64,000 nucleotides of DNA, from contig CAYXYU010000001.1 of NCBI GenBank assembly GCA_964469525.1, positions 301,184 to 365,183 on the forward strand, in the 5' to 3' direction. Position numbers and translations under genes: made by a program. This stretch comes from JABDCD01 sp964469525. GTDB lineage: Bacteria; Pseudomonadota; Alphaproteobacteria; Rickettsiales; SXRF01. The notes beneath the pieces are model-generated. The model made no database searches. It saw only the letters and a program-made list of their open reading frames with translations, and was not told the DNA's origin. How positions within the stretch are numbered: position 1 is the first letter of the stretch; each line of letters opens with the position of its first letter. Of this stretch, positions 19,520 through 28,214 are shown piece by piece.

Positions 19520-20908
19520 TTATCTACGTTGGCCTTTAACCGCTTTTGTACTTTTCTTTTTTGGTAGGGTTTTTTTAGCCTGTGATGATTTTTTGCGCTT
19601 CTTCTTATTCACCTGCCGGCCGCGCGCGATGGCGAGCGACTTGGCCGGAACGTCCTCGGTAATCACGCTTCCGGCACCGACAACGGCCCCTTCGCCCACC
19701 GTGACCGGGGCGACCAGCGCCGTGTTCGAGCCGATGAAGGCGTTGCTGCCGATGATGGTGCGGTATTTATTTTTGCCGTCGTAATTGCAGGTGATGGTGC
19801 CGGCGCCGATATTGGCGTCCTCGCCTACTTCCGCATCGCCGACATAGCTCAGATGATTGGCTTTTGCCCCCTTGCCTAGCGTCGATTTCTTGAGTTCGAC
19901 AAAATTACCGACATGCGCGCCCTCGCCGATGACGCTGCCGGGCCGCAGCCGCGCGAACGGGCCGATGACGGCATCCTGCCCGATGGCGGCGCCTTCGATA
20001 TGCGAGAAGGAGCGGATTTCCGCATGGTCGGCGATGCTGACGCCCAGCCCCAGCACTACCTGCGGATGGATGGTGATGTCGCGCCCTAGCTGCGTATCGA
20101 TGCTGAAATAGACGCTTTCCGGATCGATCAGCGTTACTCCTTGCTCCATCGCCTGCCGGCGCAGCCAGTGCTGCACCAGCGCTTCTGCCTCCGCTAGCTG
20201 GGCGCGCGAATTGATGCCGGAAAGCTCTAGCGGATCGGCTTCAAGCGCAGCGCAGCGCAGCCCTTCAGCGCAGGCAATGGCGATCAGGTCGGTCAGGTAA
20301 TATTCCTGCGCCGCATTGGTGTTCTTCAGGCGGCGCAGCAGGGAGAACAGATGCTTCCCGCTGATAGCCATAACGCCGGAGTTGCACAGCGTGTTTTCCC
20401 GCTGCTTTGGTGTGGCGTCCTTTTCCTCGACGATGGCGCGAAGCTGCCCCTCGCCGTCGATCTCCAACCTCCCGTAGCCGGTGGGGTCATCAATCCGCAT
20501 GCCGAGCACCACGATATCCGACTGCTCGGCGGCATGCTGCATGTGGTGCAGCGTATGCGGCGAAATCAGCGGCGTGTCACCGTAGAGCACCAGCACGGTG
20601 CCGTCGTAGCCGGCCAGTTCTTTTTCCGCCGCCTGCACGGCGTGGCCGGTACCCAGCTGCTCCTGCTGCATGGCGAAGCGGCAATCGGGCATGATATTGT
20701 GCGCCGCCTGCCGTACTTCGTCCATATGCGGGGCGATCACCACCACGGTCTTTTGCGGCTCCAGCGTCGAAAGCGCCGAAAGCACATGCGCGATCAAGGG
20801 CCAGCCAGCCAGGCGGTGCATCACCTTCGGCAGGTCGGACTGCATGCGCTTGCCCTTGCCTGCCGCCAGCACCACGGCGGCGAATTTATGCTTGTGATCG
20901 TGTCCCAT
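19520..20908 (-). CDS. glmU: Bifunctional GlmU (UDP-GlcNAc synthesis)
   Basis: 462 residues with the ATG at 20908; the frame continues upstream to 21052 without family sequence. The uridyltransferase half (VVLAAGKGKRMQSDLPKVMH) and the left-handed beta-helix acetyltransferase half with hexapeptide repeats (IGEGAHVGNFVELKKS, GAGTITCNYDGKNKY) are complete. Supplies UDP-GlcNAc for peptidoglycan and lipopolysaccharide. The last 30 residues are a Lys/Arg-rich tail (NKKKRKKSSQAKKTLPKKKS) not usual in the family. Divergent from rmuC with 63 bases between. Confidence 0.95.
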   Translation of the reverse strand: MGHDHKHKFAAVVLAAGKGKRMQSDLPKVMHRLAGWPLIAHVLSALSTLEPQKTVVVIAPHMDEVRQAAHNIMPDCRFAMQQEQLGTGHAVQAAEKELAGYDGTVLVLYGDTPLISPHTLHHMQHAAEQSDIVVLGMRIDDPTGYGRLEIDGEGQLRAIVEEKDATPKQRENTLCNSGVMAISGKHLFSLLRRLKNTNAAQEYYLTDLIAIACAEGLRCAALEADPLELSGINSRAQLAEAEALVQHWLRRQAMEQGVTLIDPESVYFSIDTQLGRDITIHPQVVLGLGVSIADHAEIRSFSHIEGAAIGQDAVIGPFARLRPGSVIGEGAHVGNFVELKKSTLGKGAKANHLSYVGDAEVGEDANIGAGTITCNYDGKNKYRTIIGSNAFIGSNTALVAPVTVGEGAVVGAGSVITEDVPAKSLAIARGRQVNKKKRKKSSQAKKTLPKKKSTKAVKGQRR

Positions 20909-20971
20909 CGGTCTAGAATCCCCGTTTAGGGACTGCATACTGCAAAATAAGAGCAAAACATAGGGGATTTT

Positions 20972-22255
20972 ATGGAGGCGCTGTTCGCGCTGTTCGGGGC
21001 GATGCTTGGCGGCGGGCTGGCCTGGACGGCATTCAGGAACCGGTCCATGCATACCGTCAGCCGTTCCCAGTATGACGAGGTGGTGAAAGAGCGCGTGGCC
21101 ATAGCCACCCGGTTAGAATCGGCGCAGGAGACGCTGGAGAACGTGCAGCGCGAGCTGACCGCCTACCGCGAGCGGGCGGTGACGGCGGAGGCGGAGAATA
21201 AGGCGCTCAGCACGCGCCTCTCCGAGCAGCAGGAGCAGCTGCGGCTGGAGTTCAGCAATATGGCCAATGCCATGCTGGAAAATATGGGCAAGAAATTTTC
21301 TACCCAGTCGGAGGAAAAGCTTGGCATGCTCTTGCACCCGGTGCAGCAGCGGCTGAACGAGTTCAAGGAGCTGGTGACCAAATCTTTCATCGATCATGGC
21401 AAGGAACAGCACACGCTGAAAGCCGAGATCGAAAAAATCGTGCTGCAGGCCGACAGTCTGACCAGGGCGCTGCGCGGCGACGTCAAGGCACAGGGCAACT
21501 GGGGCGAGATCATGCTGGAGCGCATCCTCGAGGAATCGGGGTTGCGCGCCGGGGAGGATTATATCGTGCAGGGCGCGGACATGAAGCTGACCGGCACTGA
21601 CGGCAACCGGTTGCAGCCCGACGTTATCGTGCGCCTGCCGGACAAGAAGCACATCATTGTCGATTCCAAAGTGTCGCTGGTCGACTATGAGCGTTTCTGC
21701 GGCGAAATCGACGACACAGCACGGGCGCTGCATATAAAAAATTTTCTCAAATCCGTGCGCAACCATGTTACCGGGCTGGAGCAGAAGAAATACCAGAATA
21801 TCGACTCGTTGGGCACGCCTGATTTGGTGCTGTTGTTCATGCCGACGGAAGGTTCCTTCTCATTCGCCATGCAGCATGATCCAGAACTGCATACGTTCGC
21901 ATGGAATAAGAAAATCAATATCGTCAGCCCTACCACCCTGTTTTCCAACCTGCGCACCATCGCCTCGCTGTGGAGTATCGAGCGGCAGAATCGCCACGCG
22001 CAGGAGATCGCCCGGCAGGCCGGGGCGTTGTACGATAAATTCGCCGGCTTCATCGAGGACATGCAGGGCATCGACCGCCATATCAAGCGTCTGCATGAGA
22101 GTTACGATCAGGCGATGAATAAACTTTCCTCGGGCCGCGGCAATCTCATCACCAGTGTCGAGAAGCTGAAAGCGCTCGGCGTGAAAAGTTCTAAGTCGCT
22201 GCCGGTTGGCGAGGCAGAGGAAACGGCGCTGATCGAGGCGGAGAAGGTGGCGTAG
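20972..22255 (+). CDS. rmuC: DNA recombination protein RmuC
   Basis: 427 residues. One N-terminal membrane segment (ALFALFGAMLGGGLAWTAF), a coiled-coil region at about 40-150, then the RmuC nuclease-fold domain with GNWGEIMLERILEESGL, VDSKVSLVDYERF and LVLLFMPTEGSFSFA. Family members limit inversions at short repeats, a notable role in a chromosome so full of palindromes. GGGGATTT lies ahead of the start. Confidence 0.93.
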   Translation: MEALFALFGAMLGGGLAWTAFRNRSMHTVSRSQYDEVVKERVAIATRLESAQETLENVQRELTAYRERAVTAEAENKALSTRLSEQQEQLRLEFSNMANAMLENMGKKFSTQSEEKLGMLLHPVQQRLNEFKELVTKSFIDHGKEQHTLKAEIEKIVLQADSLTRALRGDVKAQGNWGEIMLERILEESGLRAGEDYIVQGADMKLTGTDGNRLQPDVIVRLPDKKHIIVDSKVSLVDYERFCGEIDDTARALHIKNFLKSVRNHVTGLEQKKYQNIDSLGTPDLVLLFMPTEGSFSFAMQHDPELHTFAWNKKINIVSPTTLFSNLRTIASLWSIERQNRHAQEIARQAGALYDKFAGFIEDMQGIDRHIKRLHESYDQAMNKLSSGRGNLITSVEKLKALGVKSSKSLPVGEAEETALIEAEKVA

Positions 22256-22263
22256 GCTACTAT

Positions 22264-22404
22264 CCCCTCTCCCGCATTGCGGGAGAGGGTTAGGGTGAGG
22301 GTGAGGGCACTTGGTTTATAGTGCGAGAAAGCGCCCTCACCCGGTTTCCTAAGACTTGCTGCGCAAGCCTAAGGAAACCGGCCTCTCCCTCAATGAGGGA
22401 GAGG
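22264..22404. repeat. Family D compound palindrome
   Basis: Outer hairpins CTCTCCCGCATTGCGGGAGA and CTCTCCCTCAATGAGGGAGA enclose GGGTGAGGGTGAGGGC paired with GCCCTCACCC, and an inner GGTTTCCT...AGGAAACC stem. It fills the gap between convergent rmuC and era. Confidence 0.85.
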
Positions 22405-22409
22405 CGAAT

Positions 22410-23306
22410 TTACTTTTTATACTCCAGCCCCAGCGTGCGGTAGCTCTCGATATCCTCTTTCCAGCCGGGGCGGACTTTGACGAACAGCTCGAGATGCACT
22501 TTTTTTTCCGTCAGTGACTCCAGCTCCTTGCGGGCGCTGATGCCAATCGATTTGATCATCGCACCCTTCGTCCCGATGGCGATTTTCTTCTGACCCTCGC
22601 TCTGCACGATAATAACTTGCGCGATACGGATGCCGTTCTCCTTTTCCTCCCATGTCTCGGTATCGACGAAGATGGCGTAAGGCAGTTCTTGCTTCAGCTT
22701 CAGGAAAATCTTCTCGCGGGTGATCTCGGCGGCGAGCAGGCGCATCGGGATATCGCTCATCTGGTCTTCGGGATAGAGAAACGGCCCTTCCGGCATGGCG
22801 GCGGCGAGGTGCTTCTTGATATCCTCCACCCCGTCTCCCTTCAGCGCCGAAATCATGAAGATACGGGTGAAGATACCTTCTGTATCGCATTGCTTCGCCA
22901 GATCGAATAGTTTTTCTTTTCCGATGGCATCGATCTTATTGAGGGCGAGGAATACGGGTTTGGAATGTTCCTTCAGCCGCCTGATCAGTTGCCTCGTACT
23001 TTCCCGCAATCCCGCTTTCGCATCGACCACCAGCAGCACGGCGTCGGCATCGGCGATACCGGCCCATGCCGCCAGCACCATCGCCTGCTCGAACCGCTTC
23101 GGCGCGTCGAAGATGCCCGGCGTATCGACGAAGATTATCTGGGTAGATGCGTAGTTGCAGATGGCGCGGATATTGAAGCGCGTTGTCTGCACTTTTGGGG
23201 TGACGATGGAGAGCTTATTGCCGGCCAGCGCATTCAACAGCGTCGACTTGCCGGCATTTGGCTCACCGACGATAGCGACAAAGCCGCAGCGTTGCGGGTT
23301 AGTCAT
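22410..23306 (-). CDS. era: GTPase Era
   Basis: 298 residues. Binds 16S rRNA near its 3' end and helps mature the 30S subunit. G1 GEPNAGKSTLLNALAG, G3 VDTPGIFD, G4 LNKIDAIGKEK, and a C-terminal KH domain (GQKKIAIGTKGAMIKSIG). Its start overlaps the end of rnc by 8 bases, giving the order lepB-rnc-era. Confidence 0.97.
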   Translation of the reverse strand: MTNPQRCGFVAIVGEPNAGKSTLLNALAGNKLSIVTPKVQTTRFNIRAICNYASTQIIFVDTPGIFDAPKRFEQAMVLAAWAGIADADAVLLVVDAKAGLRESTRQLIRRLKEHSKPVFLALNKIDAIGKEKLFDLAKQCDTEGIFTRIFMISALKGDGVEDIKKHLAAAMPEGPFLYPEDQMSDIPMRLLAAEITREKIFLKLKQELPYAIFVDTETWEEKENGIRIAQVIIVQSEGQKKIAIGTKGAMIKSIGISARKELESLTEKKVHLELFVKVRPGWKEDIESYRTLGLEYKK

Positions 23307-23949
23307 CGGTGAGCCTCTCCAGCAGCAGCCGTGCCGCTTCCTGTTCGGCGGCGCGTTTGGAGGCGGCTTCGGCTTGGGCGGGAGGATGACCCTCTACGGT
23401 AACTTCGATGGTGAAGCGTGGGGCATGGGCGACGCCGCCGGTGGCGGCGATGCGGTAATTTGGAATCGGTAGGCCCCTCGCCTGCGCCCATTCCTGCAGG
23501 GCGGTTTTGGCATCCTTGGGTGGGGCCTCAATGCGGCCTGCCAGTTCCTTCCAGCGCGGCACGATGAAGGCCTCAACGGCTTCCATGCCGCCATCGAGCA
23601 GCATGGCGCCGATCAGTGCTTCCAGCGCATCCTCGAGGTTGGAGGGATTGTCGCGCCCACCCTTCTCACTGGCGCCCATATGCAGCGCCTCGCCCAACTG
23701 AATCCCGCGCGCCACCTGCGCCAGCGTCTCGCGGCGCACCAGCCCGGCCAGCCGGCGCGCCAGCTCGCCTTCCTGCTCGTTCGGATACAGGTCATAGAGC
23801 AGCCGTGCCACGATGGCGCCGAGCACGGCGTCGCCCAGGAATTCCAGCCGCTGGTTGCTCGGGGATTTTACGACGCTTGGATGGGTCAGCGCCAGGGTCA
23901 GCAGCTTTCCGTCGCGGAATCGGTAACCTATGCGTTCCTCGAGCGTCAT
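23299..23949 (-). CDS. rnc: Ribonuclease III
   Basis: 216 residues with the start at 23949, which forms an ATGA overlap with the lepB stop. Catalytic signature NQRLEFLGDAVLGA and the second acidic site LEDALEALIGAMLLDGG; a dsRNA-binding domain covers the last 70 residues (DAKTALQEWAQARGLPIPNY). Cuts rRNA precursors and long mRNA stems, so the large intergenic hairpins in this window (for example between rpsO and pnp) are possible substrates. A frame extension up to 24012 overlaps lepB and is not needed. Confidence 0.96.
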   Translation of the reverse strand: MTLEERIGYRFRDGKLLTLALTHPSVVKSPSNQRLEFLGDAVLGAIVARLLYDLYPNEQEGELARRLAGLVRRETLAQVARGIQLGEALHMGASEKGGRDNPSNLEDALEALIGAMLLDGGMEAVEAFIVPRWKELAGRIEAPPKDAKTALQEWAQARGLPIPNYRIAATGGVAHAPRFTIEVTVEGHPPAQAEAASKRAAEQEAARLLLERLTDD

Positions 23950-24713
23950 TTCAAGGATTGGAAGAAACGGCCAAAGCGCATGGCGGTGAACCAGCTGATG
24001 ATGTTCCCCCATGAAGCCGTGCCGTCCGTCGAGAAGAAGATAATCTCGGCGCGGCCGACCAGGTTTTCCTCCGGTACGTAACCGATATCGGGGAAACGGC
24101 TGTCGCGTGAGCGGTCGCGATTGTCGCCCATCATGAAATAATGCCCCTCCGGAATATGGAATACCGGCGTGTTGTCGGCGTTGCCGTAGCGCTTTTCGTC
24201 CAGCACAGTGATGTTGCGCCCGTTCGGCAGGGTTTCAACATAGCGGGGAATGGTTTGAATATCGTTGGGGTTTTCCATGTCTACGAAGTCGTCGATGCGG
24301 CGGCGCGGGACCGGCGTGCCGTTGATATAGACGATGCCGTCCTGCACCTGGATGCTTTCACCCGGCAGGCCGATGACGCGCTTGATGAAGTCGATGCGAG
24401 GGTTGGCCGGCTCGCGGAACACGACGACATCGCCGCGCTCCGGCTTGCCCGGCTGCAGGATGCGTCCTTCGAACAGCGGGAAGCCGAACGGGAAGGAATA
24501 GCGGCTGTAGCCGTAGGCGTATTTGGAGACGAAGATGTAGTCCTTGACCAGCAGCGTGCCTTTCATCGACCCTGAGGGGATATGAAAGGGCTCGAAGGCG
24601 AGGCTCCTGAATACCACCGCGATCAGCAGCGCGATGATGATGGTTTTGATAGTTTCGTCCCAGGAATGGTGTTTTTCGGGCTGGCCGGCGGGATTCGGGG
24701 AGGTTTTGGTCAT
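23946..24713 (-). CDS. lepB: Signal peptidase I
   Basis: 255 residues. Cleaves signal peptides on the outer face of the inner membrane. One membrane anchor near residues 22-42, catalytic Ser in HIPSGSMKGTL, catalytic Lys in DFIKRVIGLPGE, and the GHYFMMGDNRDRSRDSR box. First gene of lepB-rnc-era; stop and rnc start overlap. Confidence 0.96.
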   Translation of the reverse strand: MTKTSPNPAGQPEKHHSWDETIKTIIIALLIAVVFRSLAFEPFHIPSGSMKGTLLVKDYIFVSKYAYGYSRYSFPFGFPLFEGRILQPGKPERGDVVVFREPANPRIDFIKRVIGLPGESIQVQDGIVYINGTPVPRRRIDDFVDMENPNDIQTIPRYVETLPNGRNITVLDEKRYGNADNTPVFHIPEGHYFMMGDNRDRSRDSRFPDIGYVPEENLVGRAEIIFFSTDGTASWGNIISWFTAMRFGRFFQSLK

Positions 24714-24847
24714 GATTCCTGCGTTTTAGGGGTGGCAAACGACCGGATATACTTAGTCATCCTGACCGGCTTATGCAATGGCAATTAAGCCTTTTTTAGT
24801 CAAAACCACCTTATACTGAAACCTTTCGTTCCGAATGAAGGAGTGCG

Positions 24848-25429
24848 ATGTCGATTGGTCCCAGCGTGATGGCGATCAAGCTCGAGGATTTCGGCCAGCT
24901 GCGGGAGCGCTACGAAGGGCTGAAGCTGACCGCCCGCGCCTGCGCGGCGCTTAAGGGCGCGGAATTGGCGCTGGATACGGCCGAGCGCATCCTGGCCGAG
25001 GCAGCGCAGCAGCCAAAAATTCGGCAGGCTTTCGATAAGTTACGTAAAAACAGCCTGTTGACCGGAAAAATGCGGGCTTCCGAGGCGCGCACCCTCCTGA
25101 TGGACGAAAGCGACGATTTTATCGAAGGCACGCGGCGCAAGCTGGCGGCCTGGCGCAAGGCCATGGAGCGCATCGCGGCCGGCGAAGGGGTGGAAAACGC
25201 GGGCGGGCGCGATCAAATACCGAAAGATCACCCGCTGGCGCTGGCTATCATTGGCAGCGCAGGGGTAGCCAATTTCCTGTCGATCGCCCAGCTGGCGCTG
25301 GCTGAATTGGGCCGTATCGAGGGTCAGTATGCCGCGAAATATCCCTCTGCCTGTGCTGAAATCCGCCGTTGTGCGACCATTTTAAGCGACTGCGAAACAG
25401 CATCCGGCATCCTGGCAGCGATACGCTAG
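24848..25429 (+). CDS. Uncharacterised helical protein
   Basis: 193 residues, not recognised. Predominantly Ala/Leu/Glu/Arg with heptad-like stretches (LRERYEGLKLTARACAALKG; ALDTAERILAEAAQQ), suggesting a soluble all-helical protein. No signal peptide or membrane segment. GAAGGAG lies upstream of the ATG. It stands alone between lepB (divergent) and tRNA-Ser. Codon use matches the chromosome. No function proposed. Confidence 0.7.
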   Translation: MSIGPSVMAIKLEDFGQLRERYEGLKLTARACAALKGAELALDTAERILAEAAQQPKIRQAFDKLRKNSLLTGKMRASEARTLLMDESDDFIEGTRRKLAAWRKAMERIAAGEGVENAGGRDQIPKDHPLALAIIGSAGVANFLSIAQLALAELGRIEGQYAAKYPSACAEIRRCATILSDCETASGILAAIR

Positions 25430-25480
25430 GCCAAAGCGTATTGACAAACCGCACATTATCTGACTTTTCATACCCCTTCC

Positions 25481-25572
25481 GGAGACGTGGCCGAGTGGCT
25501 GAAGGCGGCGGTTTGCTAAACCGTTATACGGGTAACACCGTATCGGAGGTTCGAATCCTCTCGTCTCCGCCA
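25481..25572 (+). tRNA. tRNA-Ser (anticodon GCT)
   Basis: 92 bases. Acceptor GGAGACG pairs with CGTCTCC; anticodon stem-loop GGTTTGCTAAACC gives GCT (codons AGC/AGU); a long variable arm (TATACGGGTAACACCGTAT) is characteristic of serine tRNA; T arm GGAGGTTCGAATCCTC; CCA is encoded. It begins the accessory region 25.6-28.2 kb. Confidence 0.97.
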
Positions 25573-25844
25573 TTATTTTTATAAAATAAAATTAATATGT
25601 TACGTTAGTTCGTAAAACCGAAATGGTGCCGGAATGGTTGCGAGCCCTCAAAAATTTTCGTCATCGGGCAACATATTGAATTACATATTGAGGTAAAAAC
25701 CCGTAACACGGAGAATGCCGAAACAGAAATTTTTATGTCATGATTCGATGTACATCAGGACATAATCGCGATGGAGAGGATTTGATTGGTGAGTAGCCAA
25801 TTGAAATACTGCGAGAGAACCGTGTATAGAGGCTTGGAGAGAAG
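25573..25844. other. AT-rich stretch after tRNA-Ser, no gene seen
   Basis: 272 bases more AT-rich than the neighbourhood, with no credible reading frame, no clear terminator and no second tRNA end. Confidence 0.5.
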
Positions 25845-26135
25845 TCAGCGACCCCGTCCACGCACAACACCGGGACGATTGCGGGGATTGCCGGTGAATA
25901 GTCCTGTGCCTTGCGCAGCGTTTGTACCTTCTGATGCAACACCACATGCAGCACATAGCGCCTCGACACGTTCTACTGCCTGATCCAGTGCGAATCCTGT
26001 TCTGCCTTTGCCTTTGAAGTAATCTTCAATTTGCTGATGATCGGCTGCCATGAATGTGGTGAGTCGCTCACGTTGCTGTGGGGTTAATTGTACGGCGTTA
26101 CGCTCAGGCGATGCCGTCAAATCGAATGCTTTCAT
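25845..26135 (-). CDS. Uncharacterised small protein, partner of the deamidase-like gene
   Basis: 96 residues, not recognised. The start overlaps the stop of 26132-26881 by 4 bases (ATGA), so the pair is translationally coupled. N-terminal part LTPQQRERLTTFMAADHQQI is helical; a CAACGV cysteine pair lies near residue 62; the tail ends GVVRGRGR and is Gly/Arg-rich. It could be an immunity or accessory factor of the upstream gene, but nothing in the sequence proves this. Confidence 0.55.
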   Translation of the reverse strand: MKAFDLTASPERNAVQLTPQQRERLTTFMAADHQQIEDYFKGKGRTGFALDQAVERVEALCAACGVASEGTNAAQGTGLFTGNPRNRPGVVRGRGR

Positions 26136-26881
26136 GAGTGGGTTATGACCTTCCGGGCCTTCTCTAGAAAATTGCCTGTGTAAAGCACGTTCAAACCATT
26201 TACGAAGGCATTCGGGTTATGCCGTCCTGGTACTTTTTCAGCGAGATTGAATGTTTGGGGATGAACGACAACAGCAGCAGGTTGATCGGCGGTGAAAATA
26301 TCCGCTGAAAGCACATTCACCGGCTTGTCCTGAAAAAACCGAACGACCTTCTCCACGTTCCATTGAGCGATTTGGTTATTCTTTGCCTGATAAGGATATT
26401 CCGGATGATCCTGCGACACCGTAATCGGCAATTGCCTGCCGCCCAGCAAACGCATTTCAATCAGTCTGCCGGATTGCGTCATACCTTCCCATAAAATTTG
26501 CAGCGATTCTTCCGTCGTATCACCGCCAACATGCGCCAACGCGGTTTTCTTTGTCATGGGATCGCGCAGCATGACAGTAACGCAATCATGCGTATTGTCG
26601 GTGCCGATGGGATCGGTTGCGGAGAATCCTACTTCGCCCCCTTCAACACGATGCGCTTCAGCAACAACAGGCCTCAGATTGAGACTTAAAGGATTAGCCC
26701 TGCCATTTTGGATATCATCGTCGATGATTTTTTCGAGTTGCGCGCGCAGCCGCTCCGATTCGCCACGGCTGAAATACTTGCCTGTGTATTCCGTGCGTTC
26801 AGAAAATCCCGTTCCGACGGATTGGAGGCTGGCGATAATTTCATCTAGCGTTCCATCTGCACTCTGACCGCTGATCCACAT
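26132..26881 (-). CDS. Possible CheD/NTAN1-like deamidase
   Basis: 249 residues. The central segment GTDNTHDCVTVMLRDP followed by TALAHVGGDTTEES and IEMRLLGGRQ resembles the Cys...His dyad layout shared by CheD, CNF1-type and NTAN1 amide hydrolases: a Cys in a G/T-rich loop, a hydrophobic strand, then His about 17 residues on (positions about 101 and 118). If right, it would deamidate Gln or Asn side chains. The C-terminal 100 residues (NVEKVVRFFQDKPVNVLSAD) are unknown. No chemotaxis genes are near, which argues against a CheD role. More AT-rich than its neighbours and next to a tRNA, hinting at transfer. The family call is inference from motif pattern. Confidence 0.5.
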   Translation of the reverse strand: MWISGQSADGTLDEIIASLQSVGTGFSERTEYTGKYFSRGESERLRAQLEKIIDDDIQNGRANPLSLNLRPVVAEAHRVEGGEVGFSATDPIGTDNTHDCVTVMLRDPMTKKTALAHVGGDTTEESLQILWEGMTQSGRLIEMRLLGGRQLPITVSQDHPEYPYQAKNNQIAQWNVEKVVRFFQDKPVNVLSADIFTADQPAAVVVHPQTFNLAEKVPGRHNPNAFVNGLNVLYTGNFLEKARKVITHS

Positions 26882-27080
26882 AACGACGCTTTCTGATTTA
26901 TATCAGATGATTATAGCATATTTGTAGAGATATGCTCGTTACACTTATGTGACAGCGAATTCTATATACCATTAAATATCAGATGGTTATATGAAAAATT
27001 CAACCGGATGTAGTGGTTCAGGCAGTTCCTCCCAAGCCGGTTGCATCGCTCGTAAAAAACTGAATGTTTCTGCTGGCTGC

Positions 27081-27183
27081 GGGAATGAGATTGATGGAAG
27101 TTAGCACGGTGGGAAATGGTTGTTCGACCACCAGCGGCGTAGCCGCGCCAGTGGCAACTCGCGGAGCGAGTAATCTCATCCCC
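27081..27183. other. Closed multi-stem palindromic structure
   Basis: GGGAATGAGATT at 27081 and AATCTCATCCCC at 27172 can pair as an outer stem. Inside are GCGGCGTAGCCGC and ACTCGCGGAGCGAGT hairpins. It lies in the 490-base gap between 26881 and 27372, which holds no gene. It could be a structural RNA, a mobile palindrome or a remnant. Confidence 0.45.
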
Positions 27184-27371
27184 TCCGCCATTTAGTTTGC
27201 TCTGGAGAGACCAGTCTCTGGGCAGCAGTTAATCTCCCGCAGTTCCGGTCGCTTGCGGCAGCATATCCGCGTAGGCTTTGACTGCGATCAAATGATTTTT
27301 CTCAGAAGCATGATTTATGGGGACTGCCAGCAACAGCGGCTTCTTCAACAATCACCATTAGGAGATAAATC

Positions 27372-27899
27372 ATGCGTTACAATCTAACGGCTAGCACCGC
27401 CATATCCTGCATTTTGCTTTCCTTTTCTGCACCTGTTTTTGCTGCGCCAGATAATACCTCCGGCGCTGAAATGGATTTACGCACAGCAGTACAAGCGGCA
27501 TTGGCGCACACTTCCGGTCACGTGCTGGAGGCAGAACGCGAGCGTGAAGACGGGAAGCTGATTTACGAAGTGGACATCGTACATGACAGCAAGATCACTG
27601 AGGTGGAAATAGATGCCGCTACCGGTAAAGTGATCGAGGACGAAAAGGACGATCTTGAAAACCGCGTCAAGGCGTTCCTCACTTCCAGAAAGAAGATCGA
27701 TGCGTTGAAAGCGGCCAAACTATCTTTATCCGATGCCATTGCGAAGGCGGAGGAAGAAACCAAGGCTAAGGCGCTGGAAGCGGAATTCGAACGTGAGGAC
27801 GGCCAGTACGTTTATGAAATCGAGTTACAGGCGGGCGGCGAAAGCATGGAAGTGATGGTGGACGCTGAAACCGGTACGCTGCAGCATAAAAAACACTAG
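27372..27899 (+). CDS. Secreted protein with two PepSY domains
   Basis: 175 residues. Signal peptide MRYNLTASTAISCILLSFSAPVFA, then two PepSY repeats, about 35-90 (TAVQAALAHTSGHVLEAERE...YEVDIVHDSKITEVEIDAAT) and 115-173 (LSDAIAKAEEETKAKALEAE...YEIELQAGGESMEVMVDAET). PepSY domains are linked to peptidase inhibition or metal/redox binding in the periplasm. AGGAGA lies ahead of the start and a hairpin follows. Stands alone. Confidence 0.88.
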   Translation: MRYNLTASTAISCILLSFSAPVFAAPDNTSGAEMDLRTAVQAALAHTSGHVLEAEREREDGKLIYEVDIVHDSKITEVEIDAATGKVIEDEKDDLENRVKAFLTSRKKIDALKAAKLSLSDAIAKAEEETKAKALEAEFEREDGQYVYEIELQAGGESMEVMVDAETGTLQHKKH

Positions 27900-27904
27900 G
27901 ACGC

Positions 27905-27940
27905 TTTGGTCAGGGAGGCTTTTTTATCTCCCTGACCAAA
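27905..27940 (+). terminator. Terminator hairpin after the PepSY gene
   Basis: Thirteen-base arms TTTGGTCAGGGAG and CTCCCTGACCAAA. The T-run lies in the loop, not after the stem, so it may be an imperfect terminator. Confidence 0.65.
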
Positions 27941-27985
27941 TCACTCTTCTTCCAGTGTTTCGGAATGATAACAGAGCTAGGTTCG

Positions 27986-28144
27986 CTATAAACGTGGTAC
28001 ACCGCCATTAAAATAGGGCCGGCAGGCCTTTTTTAATGGCCGGAGGGTGGGGATATCGAGTCGCGCCGTAGAAGGAAGTTCGGTGCTGGGCATGGTGCCG
28101 GCTTCGGAGTCTGCCGTCGCCTTTACAATTAGCATGACTTTCAT
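27986..28144 (-). pseudogene. Truncated YCII/DGPF-domain protein
   Basis: The first 22 residues, MKVMLIVKATADSEAGTMPS plus TE, match the start of YCII-related (DGPF) proteins, and AGGGAG precedes the ATG. After that the sequence no longer resembles the family and stops at residue 52, inside a hairpin-rich segment (GGCCGGCAGGCC). Family members are usually about 100-130 residues, so this is the 5' remnant of a broken gene. Confidence 0.65.
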
Positions 28145-28214
28145 TTGCTTCTCCCTAAAAAATGACTATTTACGCATGCGCCGGGTACTATAAAAGGGCA
28201 ACACGGAATGTTCC

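Noticed and set aside
25733..25969. Small minus-strand frames next to tRNA-Ser
   Set aside because: They overlap the better-supported coupled gene at 25845 and show no ribosome site or protein-like pattern.
25481..26881. A second tRNA-borne integrated element after tRNA-Ser
   Set aside because: tRNA-Ser is intact, no integrase is present and no copy of its 3' end was found downstream.
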